Assembly: GCA_934871445.1 (NCBI GenBank)
Contig: CAKXBD010000033.1
Coordinates: forward strand, 1-16,637
Length of the DNA stretch: 16,637 nt
Reading direction: 5' to 3'
Origin: an uncultured bacterium
Lineage (GTDB): Bacteria > Bacillota > Clostridia > Christensenellales > Borkfalkiaceae
Every line of letters starts with the position of its first letter. Position 1 is the first letter of the stretch. The notes below the pieces were generated by a model. That model made no database searches. It was not told the DNA's origin and saw nothing but the letters and a program-made list of their open reading frames with translations. Position numbers and translations under genes: made by a program. Below, piece after piece: positions 6,469 through 11,426 of the stretch.

Positions 6469-7026
6469 ATGCCGCCGAAAGCGAAATTAAAAGAGAAGGA
6501 TATTTTGAACGGGGCTTTGGAGGAAGTGCGGGAGAAGGGCTTCGGGAGTCTGAACGCTCGGGCTTTGGCGAAGCGGTTAGGGTGTTCCACGTTTCCGATT
6601 TTTTCTTGCTTCGGGAATATGGAGGGCTTAAAGGAAGCAATCGTAAAGAAGATCTTGGAGATATACGGAGCTTTTATCGAAGAAGGGCTGAAAGAGAAGA
6701 AAGGATTCAAGGGGGTAGGCAAAGCGTATATTCGTTTTGCGCGGCGGGAGCCGAATTTGTTTCGGCTGTTGTTCATGTCGGCGAAAGAGGGGGCGGCGTT
6801 TCCGTCCGCGGACCCGAATGCTCCGCGGATCTCCGACGCGGCTGCCACCGCGTCGGAGTTAAATAAGGAGAAAACGGAAAAACTTTATTTGGAGATGTGG
6901 ATATTCGTTCACGGAATCGCGGCCATGATCGTGACGGGTACCGCGGATTTTACCGAAGAGCAAATCGATTGTATGCTGACGGACGTATTTCAGGGAATAA
7001 AAAACAAATTAAAGGAAGAGGTTTGA
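6469..7026 (+). CDS. TetR/AcrR family transcriptional regulator
   Basis: A 185-residue dimeric DNA-binding regulator. The N-terminal domain (about 8-58) holds the helix-turn-helix: SLNARALAKRLGCSTFPIFS (27-46) followed by CFGNMEGLKEAIV, which fits the family pattern of two HTH helices and a hydrophobic fourth helix. The C-terminal ligand and dimer domain has EPNLFRLLFM (94-103) and MWIFVHGIAAMI (143-154), the arrangement seen in TetR proteins with a WHG-type C-terminal domain. GGAGGG (6455-6460), 8 bases upstream, supports the start. Its stop TGA shares one base with the ATG of the ATPase gene (TGATG), so the three genes form one operon. The likely role is ligand-responsive repression of its own operon. 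The inducer cannot be told from the sequence. Confidence 0.93.
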   Translation: MPPKAKLKEKDILNGALEEVREKGFGSLNARALAKRLGCSTFPIFSCFGNMEGLKEAIVKKILEIYGAFIEEGLKEKKGFKGVGKAYIRFARREPNLFRLLFMSAKEGAAFPSADPNAPRISDAAATASELNKEKTEKLYLEMWIFVHGIAAMIVTGTADFTEEQIDCMLTDVFQGIKNKLKEEV

Positions 7027-7955
7027 TGGGAAAAGCGATTATTAAGGTTGAACATCTGAAAAAGTATTTCAAAGACGTTAAAGCCGTGGACGACGTATCC
7101 TTCGAGGTGCGGGACGGGGAGTTATTTTCCTTTCTGGGGCTGAACGGTGCGGGAAAGAGCACGACGATAGACATTATTTCGGGCGTGCGCGAGAAAGATT
7201 CGGGGGAGGTAGTCGTAGACGGCGTAAACATTGACTATGACCTCGACGCGGTAAAATCGAAACTCGGCGTCGTGTTTCAGGGGAGCGCTCTGGATAAGGA
7301 ACTCTCCGCGGGGGATAACCTCCGCTATCGCGCGGCACTGTACGGGCTCACGGGGAAACGGTATTCGGAAACGCTGGACGATTTGACGAAACGTCTGGAT
7401 TTGAAAGGGCTTTTGCGGCGGCCGCTCGGAAAGCTGTCAGGCGGACAGCGGCGGCGGATCGATATTGCCCGCGCGCTTTTGCATCGGCCGAAAATTCTCA
7501 TTCTCGACGAACCGACGACGGGGCTCGACCCGCAGACGAGGATCATGGTTTGGAATTGCTTGAACGATTTGCGGAAAGAGACGGGGCTGACTATATTTTT
7601 GACGACTCATTACATGGAGGAGGCCGCCGAATCCGATTACGTGGTGATTCTGGACGGCGGAAAAGTCGTCGCCTGCGATACGCCCGTCGGATTGAAAAAC
7701 GCTTATGCGTCCGATTTCATCAAAGTATACGAAAAGAACGAAACTCTTTTCTCCATGATCGAGAAGGAAGGATTACTTTCGGAGGAACGAGAGGGGCATG
7801 TCCTCATTGAAATTCCGAACGTCGCGGAAGTCCGACGGCTGATTTTCGCCTATCCCGAAGCGTTTTCGGATTTTGAGGTGGAAAAGGGGAAGATGGACGA
7901 CGTCTTTTTGAAGGCGACGGGAAAACAATTAGCGGGAGGAGCGGAAAATGCATAA
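7026..7955 (+). CDS. ABC-2 type transporter ATPase (DrrA-like)
   Basis: A 309-residue ATP-binding subunit that powers the permease encoded next. Motifs: Walker A GLNGAGKST (38-46), Q-loop in VVFQGSALD (Q85), signature LSGGQ (137-141), Walker B ILILDEP (157-163) and H-loop TTHYMEEAAESD (H195). The extension of about 80 residues after the core, including the FIKVYEKNE and VFLKATGK segments, is typical of DrrA/CcmA-class drug and lipid exporters. The ATG at 7026 is chosen because it overlaps the tetR stop by one base and follows GGAAGAGG. The frame is open further upstream, but that part lies inside tetR. The gene overlaps the permease gene by 8 bases, implying translational coupling. The substrate is unknown; the TetR context suggests an antimicrobial or bile-type compound. 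Confidence 0.95.
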   Translation: MGKAIIKVEHLKKYFKDVKAVDDVSFEVRDGELFSFLGLNGAGKSTTIDIISGVREKDSGEVVVDGVNIDYDLDAVKSKLGVVFQGSALDKELSAGDNLRYRAALYGLTGKRYSETLDDLTKRLDLKGLLRRPLGKLSGGQRRRIDIARALLHRPKILILDEPTTGLDPQTRIMVWNCLNDLRKETGLTIFLTTHYMEEAAESDYVVILDGGKVVACDTPVGLKNAYASDFIKVYEKNETLFSMIEKEGLLSEEREGHVLIEIPNVAEVRRLIFAYPEAFSDFEVEKGKMDDVFLKATGKQLAGGAENA

Positions 7956-8883
7956 AGACCTGACGGACCTTCGCAGCCTGACGGCGAGACACATAAAATT
8001 ATATTTCAAGGACAAACAGACTTTTTTCATGTCGCTTATTACGCCGTTGATTCTCGTCGTTTTGTTTGCGACCTTTTTGCGTTCCGTATATGTATCGACT
8101 TTGACCTCGGCACTTCCCGATATAGAATTTCCCGATAAATTGGTGAACGGATTTGTCGCGGGGTGGCTGATTTCTTCTATTTTGGGCGTTTCCTCTGTAA
8201 CGCTGGCGTTCTGTTCGCAGACGGTCATGGTTTCGGATAAGGCGAAAAAGCGCATCGACGATTTTCTCGTCGCTCCCGTAAAATCGAGCGTCCTCTCTTG
8301 GAGCTATTTTCTCGCCACGATATTTTCCACGCTTTTGGTCTGTCTGGTCTGTTTGGTAATAGGATTTGTCTATATCGCCGCCTGCGGTTGGTATTTGACC
8401 GCGGCGGACGTGCTTCTTATCTTAGGAAATCTCGTGCTTTGTGCCGCGTTCGGAGCATTGCTCGCGGTGATCGTGGAAACGTTTTTGAAAACGGATGGCG
8501 CCGCCGGAGCCGCCGCTACCATCGCTTCCTCCATGTACGGGTTTCTCTGCGGCGCGTATATGCCTATTTCTCAGTTTGCCGCAGGTATCCGCAATTTCGT
8601 GATGTTTATTCCCGGAACCTACGGGACGGTATTATTCCGCCGCTTTTTCATGGGCGGAGCGGTGGAGGAAATAGCAAAATACGCGCCGGCGGAAGCGGTT
8701 TCCGCGCTTCGCGACGCGTTCGATTACAATTTGTATTTCTTCGGGAACTCTGTCTCTCCCGCCGTTTGTTTTGCCATTCTCGGCGGCTCGGTCGTCCTGC
8801 TCGCCGCGGCGTATTACCTGATCGTGCATTTTTCCGCGAGACGGAAAAAGCGCGGAAAACTCAATACTCCGCGCTCTCGATAA
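7948..8883 (+). CDS. ABC-2 type transporter permease
   Basis: A 311-residue membrane subunit. Six hydrophobic segments can be picked out at about 27-46, 68-90, 118-142, 153-175, 187-208 and 272-294. The cytosolic loop KAKKRIDDFLVAPVKSS (98-114) corresponds to the coupling region between segments 2 and 3 of ABC-2 permeases. RRFFMGG and the outer loop (about 231-270) precede the last segment, and a basic tail ARRKKRGK ends the protein. GGGAGGAG upstream supports the ATG at 7948. It is the third gene of the tetR operon and should form the exporter with the preceding ATPase. Its last 23 bases overlap the 3' end of the convergent mnmA, and no terminator is visible between them. Confidence 0.94.
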   Translation: MHKDLTDLRSLTARHIKLYFKDKQTFFMSLITPLILVVLFATFLRSVYVSTLTSALPDIEFPDKLVNGFVAGWLISSILGVSSVTLAFCSQTVMVSDKAKKRIDDFLVAPVKSSVLSWSYFLATIFSTLLVCLVCLVIGFVYIAACGWYLTAADVLLILGNLVLCAAFGALLAVIVETFLKTDGAAGAAATIASSMYGFLCGAYMPISQFAAGIRNFVMFIPGTYGTVLFRRFFMGGAVEEIAKYAPAEAVSALRDAFDYNLYFFGNSVSPAVCFAILGGSVVLLAAAYYLIVHFSARRKKRGKLNTPRSR

Positions 8884-9946
8884 CGCCGCCGCCGAGACAT
8901 TCTTCGCCTCGGTATAAAACGGCGTATTGACCCTCCGTAACCGCTCTTTGCGGTTCTTCAAAACTGATGTGAAGGTTTCCGTCCTCCTTTATCTTGACGC
9001 GAACCTTTTGGTCGGGCTGACGATAACGGAATTTTGCCATGCAGGAGAATTCTCTTTCCTCGGGCGGGAAGGGAATCCAGTTGAAGCCGCTCACTTCGCA
9101 AGATTTGGAATACAGAGGGGATTCGTCGCCGTGGGAGACGTATAAAACATTGTTTTCGAGGTCCTTTTTCACGACAAACCAGCGCCCCTGCTCGGTCTCT
9201 CCCTTTATTCCGCCCAAATCCAGCCCTCGACGCTGTCCCAAAGTATAGTACATAAGTCCCATGTGTTCGCCGACCTGTTTTCCCGATAAATCGAGGATTT
9301 TGCCTTTTTGGGCGGGCAGGTAAGAGCTGAGGAATTTTCGGAAGTTGCGTTCTCCAATAAAGCAGATTCCCGTGCTGTCCTTTTTTTTCGCCGTGGCGAG
9401 GCCGTTTTCGAGCGCGATTTTTCTGACTTCGGGCTTTTGGATATCCTGTAAGGGGAAAAGGACGTTTTTCAGCTGACGCTGAGAAAGCTGATTGAGGAAA
9501 TAGGTTTGATCCTTGTTTTTGTCTGCGGCTTTCAAGAGTCTGTGGATACCGTTTTCATGAGAAATTTTGCAATAGTGTCCCGTGGCGATATAATCTGCGC
9601 CCAGCTTTTCGGCCTCTTCGAGAAAGGGGCCGAATTTGATTTCTCGGTTGCAGAGCACGTCGGGATTCGGCGTTCTGCCTGCCCTGTACTCGGCAAGGAA
9701 ATAGGAAAAGACTCTGTCGAGATACTCTTTTGAAAAATTGACTGTATAGTAGGGGATATCGAGGAGAGAACAGACGCGCCGTACGTCCGCGAAATCTTCT
9801 TCGGCCGTGCATTGACCGCTGTCGTCGCTTTCCTCCCAATTTAACATATATAAACCGATGACGTTAAAGCCCTGCTCTTTCAGAAGGAGAGCCGCCACCG
9901 AGCTGTCCACGCCGCCGCTCAATCCGACGACTACCGTTTTTGCCAT
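8861..9946 (-). CDS. mnmA: tRNA-specific 2-thiouridylase MnmA
   Basis: This enzyme puts the sulfur on C2 of the wobble uridine (s2U34) in tRNA-Lys, tRNA-Glu and tRNA-Gln, using ATP and a persulfide relay. The 361 residues fit the family. Landmarks: PP-loop SGGVDSS (10-16) for ATP, catalytic C99 in NPDVLCNREIKF, ATGHY (121-125), the DQTYFL segment (146-151) and the second cysteine C195 in GICFIGERNF. A beta-barrel C-terminal domain starts near YTLGQRRGLDLGG. The ATG at 9944-9946 is preceded by AAGGCGG. The same frame stays open to about 10477, but that extension crosses the promoter and the antisense of a tRNA and is not real. No cysteine desulfurase or other sulfur-relay gene adjoins. The extreme 3' end overlaps the convergent permease gene. 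Confidence 0.97.
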   Translation of the reverse strand: MAKTVVVGLSGGVDSSVAALLLKEQGFNVIGLYMLNWEESDDSGQCTAEEDFADVRRVCSLLDIPYYTVNFSKEYLDRVFSYFLAEYRAGRTPNPDVLCNREIKFGPFLEEAEKLGADYIATGHYCKISHENGIHRLLKAADKNKDQTYFLNQLSQRQLKNVLFPLQDIQKPEVRKIALENGLATAKKKDSTGICFIGERNFRKFLSSYLPAQKGKILDLSGKQVGEHMGLMYYTLGQRRGLDLGGIKGETEQGRWFVVKKDLENNVLYVSHGDESPLYSKSCEVSGFNWIPFPPEEREFSCMAKFRYRQPDQKVRVKIKEDGNLHISFEEPQRAVTEGQYAVLYRGEECLGGGVIESAEY

Positions 9947-10019
9947 AAAACTACCGCCTTTTTCGCCGCGCGGAAGGAAAATCCGATTGCGGCAAAAAAA
10001 TTTTTTACTTTTTTGAAAT

Positions 10020-10028
10020 ATTATAGCA
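10020..10028 (-). promoter_or_regulatory. Extended -10 promoter of mnmA
   Basis: The minus strand reads TGCTATAAT, an extended -10 box with a perfect TATAAT (10020-10025). The -35 region 17 bases further (TTCCTT) is poor, as is common for extended -10 promoters. The leader would be about 65 bases. Confidence 0.7.
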
Positions 10029-10035
10029 TAAACGC

Positions 10036-10065
10036 TTGCAAAAAGGAAGTAAAAAAGAGTAAAAT
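10036..10065 (+). promoter_or_regulatory. Possible rightward promoter ahead of tRNA-Arg
   Basis: TTGCAA (10036-10041), an 18-base spacer and TAAAAT (10060-10065) could drive the tRNA, with a 5' leader of about 165 bases. It would be divergent from and nearly overlap the mnmA promoter. The 292 bases between mnmA and the tRNA hold no gene that I can see. GATAAT at 10222-10227 is another weak -10 box closer to the tRNA. Confidence 0.35.
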
Positions 10066-10238
10066 ATAACCGTACATTTTTTGTCGGTGAAATAAATCGG
10101 AGAAAAACGGCGAAGGAAAACAAAAATCGGATTTGTTGCGGTGAGAAATGTCGTTTCGGACGGACAAACAAAGCGTCTCGCGGCATATTTGTTGCAGTTA
10201 AACGATATGCGGCGGTTTGGCGATAATACGATATAGAT

Positions 10239-10314
10239 GTGCCCGTAGTGGAATTGGATACCATAAAGGCCTCCGACGCCTTCGGTCCGGGTTCGAGCCC
10301 CGGCGGACACACCA
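10239..10314 (+). tRNA. tRNA-Arg (anticodon CCG)
   Basis: A complete 76-base cloverleaf with encoded CCA. Acceptor GTGCCCG pairs with CGGACAC with one C4-A69 mismatch. The D-stem is GTGG/CCAT, the anticodon stem AAGGC/GCCTT is perfect with loop CTCCGAC (anticodon CCG at 10273-10275, reading CGG), and the T-stem is CCGGG/CCCGG with loop TTCGAGC. The discriminator is A. A terminator follows about 30 bases downstream, so it is a single-tRNA unit. The acceptor mismatch is unusual. Confidence 0.95.
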
Positions 10315-10320
10315 TAAAGC

Positions 10321-10343
10321 GGCGATAAAAAAGATATATCGCC
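10321..10343 (+). repeat. Hairpin directly after tRNA-Arg
   Basis: GGCGATA (10321-10327) and TATCGCC (10337-10343) form a 7-bp stem with a 9-base loop, between the tRNA and its terminator. It could help 3' processing or strengthen termination. Confidence 0.5.
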
Positions 10344-10373
10344 AAAAAACCCTGGTAATACCAGGGTTTTTTC
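10344..10373 (+). terminator. Intrinsic terminator of tRNA-Arg
   Basis: CCCTGGT (10350-10356) and ACCAGGG (10360-10366) form a perfect 7-bp stem, flanked by A6 on the left and T6 (10367-10372) on the right. It is probably active in both directions. Confidence 0.9.
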
Positions 10374-10438
10374 GTATCAGAAAGGCGAAAAAAGAAAGAC
10401 CGAAATCGTAGATAAAAAAAGAATTTTTCCGTAAATAA

Positions 10439-10453
10439 GAGAGTTGAACTCTC
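10439..10453. repeat. 15-base palindrome
   Basis: GAGAGTT-G-AACTCTC is a perfect inverted repeat just before a longer hairpin. The function is unknown. Confidence 0.4.
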
Positions 10454-10467
10454 AAAAAATAAACTTA

Positions 10468-10510
10468 AACAGCACACAGTAAAGAAAAAACTGTGTGCTG
10501 TTAATTTTAG
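10468..10510. terminator. 13-bp perfect stem-loop, probable terminator
   Basis: AACAGCACACAGT (10468-10480) and ACTGTGTGCTGTT (10490-10502) pair perfectly around a purine loop (10481-10489) and are followed by AATTTTA. The T-run is weak, so termination is likely but not certain. It marks the left edge of the purine-rich, gene-fragment region. Confidence 0.5.
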
Positions 10511-10679
10511 AAAAACGAAAGGAGGAGACAGAGAGAAAGCGAAAAGTAAACAAGTAAATTAGGAAAGCGAGCAAGGAGATAAAAAGTCAAATTACGTAGA
10601 AAAAACAAAGGGAGAAAATAGGATGAACAGATAAAAAGATATTTAATAGCAGGAGAAAAAATAAAAAGGAGGAAGAAGA
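10505..10679 (+). other. Purine-rich stretch with no intact gene
   Basis: About 80 percent of the bases on this strand are A or G (49 of 60 in 10561-10620 and 50 of 60 in 10621-10680). All rightward frames carry stops every few tens of bases. Several GGAG-like sites precede ORFs of only a few codons (for example ATG at 10623 with a stop three codons later). The look is that of small genes that have decayed, in line with the broken genes that follow. I recognise no product. Confidence 0.5.
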
Positions 10680-10846
10680 ATGGGAAAAGAATAACAGTAA
10701 AAGTATCTACTTCCTTACACGCGAAAGTGAAGAAATATTTGGAAGAACACGGTCAGACAATGGCCGAGTTTGTAGAAGCGGCATTACAAGACGAATTACA
10801 CCCAAAAATAAAAACAAGCGAGGAAAAAAGAGTCAATGAAGAATAA
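10680..10846 (+). pseudogene. Ribbon-helix-helix protein, frameshifted at codon 3
   Basis: A strong AGGAGG (10667-10672) precedes ATG 10680 by 7 bases, but that frame reads MGKE and stops at 10692. One frame back, the sequence reads RITVKVSTSLHAKVKKYLEE and then HGQTMAEFVEAALQDELHPK, ending at TAA 10844-10846. This is the pattern of small ribbon-helix-helix DNA-binding proteins common on plasmids and conjugative elements: a beta strand (TVKVSTS), two helices and a GQTMAEFV turn. Adding one A to the AAAA run at 10685-10688 would restore a 55-residue protein starting MGKRITVKVS. The simplest reading is a one-base deletion in a decaying gene. Alternatively the GGGAAAA at the junction, in the right phase, could allow -1 slippage. 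The RHH call is good; its state (dead or recoded) is open. Confidence 0.7.
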
Positions 10847-11042
10847 GAAAACCCCGTAGAGGGAGAATTTGAGGCCGTTAAGAAGGAAACTCAGGAGAAA
10901 TGGACAAAAAGAAGAAGCGAAAGAAATGTGTTCAAGCATTAATAAGTCAGAGAACTATGAAGCGGGATTGAATATCACTAAGGCAGAAGGATATACGGAC
11001 GAAACAAAGGATAATGAAATAGAAATAGAAGGAAAGGAGTAG
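10836..11042 (+). pseudogene. Second small element gene with two compensating frameshifts
   Basis: ATG 10836 overlaps the end of the RHH gene and reads MKNKKTP before a stop at 10857. From there the frame one base back reads VEGEFEAVKKETQEKWTK. Near the A5 run at about 10906-10910 the original frame resumes with KEEAKEMCSSINKSENYEAG and ends in NEIEIEGKE at TAG 11040-11042. Joined, this gives a charged, mostly helical protein of about 68 residues. No family was recognised. The stop overlaps the ribosome binding site of the next ORF, as in a compact operon. The two indels near short homopolymers resemble that in the RHH gene and point to decay. An ATG at 10926 could still express the last 38 residues. 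Confidence 0.45.
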
Positions 11043-11045
11043 CCA

Positions 11046-11177
11046 ATGGGAGCAATAGGGTTTATAGTCGGCAGGTTTGCGGGCGGGAGAATAGGAGTAA
11101 CAACAATGTGCGGCCTGCGAATAAACCGAATAAAAGACAAGGAAATGGAAGCTCACAGTAAAAAAAAGATAAGGTGA
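11046..11177 (+). CDS. Small membrane peptide, DUF3789-like
   Basis: An intact 43-residue ORF with a good ribosome binding site (AAAGGAG 11033-11039, 6-base spacer). The start MGAIGFIVGRFAGGRIGVTT followed by MC has the layout of DUF3789-type peptides: a short hydrophobic Gly-rich N-terminal helix, then MC and a basic charged tail (INRIKDKEMEAHSKKKIR). Such peptides are often found on Clostridial plasmids, phages and conjugative elements; their function is unknown. Arginines at positions 10 and 15 inside the hydrophobic stretch are unusual and may reflect decay. It follows the broken RHH and second ORFs in the same direction and is followed by a terminator. The family call comes from pattern memory and is only moderate. 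Confidence 0.5.
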   Translation: MGAIGFIVGRFAGGRIGVTTMCGLRINRIKDKEMEAHSKKKIR

Positions 11178-11178
11178 C

Positions 11179-11222
11179 AAAAGCAGTATCAATCTTACAA
11201 AAATGAAGGATACCGCTTTTTT
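11179..11222 (+). terminator. Terminator after the small element genes
   Basis: AAAGCAGTATC (11180-11190) pairs with GATACCGCTTT (11209-11219) with one A-C mismatch around an 18-base loop, followed by further T (run of six at 11217-11222). Confidence 0.6.
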
Positions 11223-11245
11223 CATGAAAGGAGGAACGAGCGAAA

Positions 11246-11293
11246 ATGGAAGATTTATAAGGAGCATTTATAATCGGTTTAATGAAATTTTAA
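11246..11293 (+). pseudogene. Mini-ORF interrupted by an in-frame stop
   Basis: A good GGAGG (11230-11234) precedes ATG 11246. The frame reads MEDL, stop (11258-11260), then GAFIIGLMKF, stop (11291-11293). The hydrophobic part resembles the start of another small membrane peptide, so this may be a nonsense-mutated remnant. It may equally be chance. Confidence 0.3.
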
Positions 11294-11325
11294 GTCTATA
11301 TTTATATAAGTTATCAGTTATTTGC

Positions 11326-11355
11326 TTGACAAAAAGATTAAAAAGTTGCTATAAT
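11326..11355 (+). promoter_or_regulatory. Consensus sigma-A promoter of the giant lipoprotein
   Basis: TTGACA (11326-11331), an 18-base spacer and TATAAT (11350-11355). Both boxes are exact consensus. Transcription should start near 11362, about 60 bases before the lipoprotein ATG. Confidence 0.9.
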
Positions 11356-11363
11356 GAAACAAT

Positions 11364-11426
11364 ATGAATGAATTTTGTTCTTTTAGTACAGTTTTTGCCG
11401 AAAACGGCAAAGGAGTAAGTATATGA
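11364..11426 (+). CDS. Possible 20-codon upstream ORF coupled to the lipoprotein gene
   Basis: ATG 11364 lies within a few bases of the predicted transcription start. It opens a 20-residue frame (MNEFCSFSTVFAENGKGVSI) whose TGA overlaps the lipoprotein ATG (ATGA at 11423-11426). A hairpin, TTTGCCG (11394-11400) with CGGCAAA (11405-11411), lies inside it and takes up the first three bases of the downstream ribosome binding site AAAGGAG (11409-11415). Translation through the hairpin could expose that site. There is no Shine-Dalgarno for this ORF, so it would have to be read from a leaderless start. It may be chance. Confidence 0.25.
   Translation: MNEFCSFSTVFAENGKGVSI

Noticed and set aside
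6897..7025. Earlier start for the ABC-2 ATPase at 6897
   Set aside because: It lies inside tetR in another frame. The ATG at 7026 gives the normal family length and overlaps the tetR stop by one base.
9947..10477. N-terminal extension of mnmA to about 538 residues
   Set aside because: The extra part runs across the mnmA promoter and the antisense of tRNA-Arg. The typical MnmA start is at 9944-9946 with an RBS just upstream.
10315..11422. Direct repeat of the tRNA-Arg 3' end as an att site
   Set aside because: I looked for a second copy of the T-arm and acceptor sequence downstream and found none in this window.
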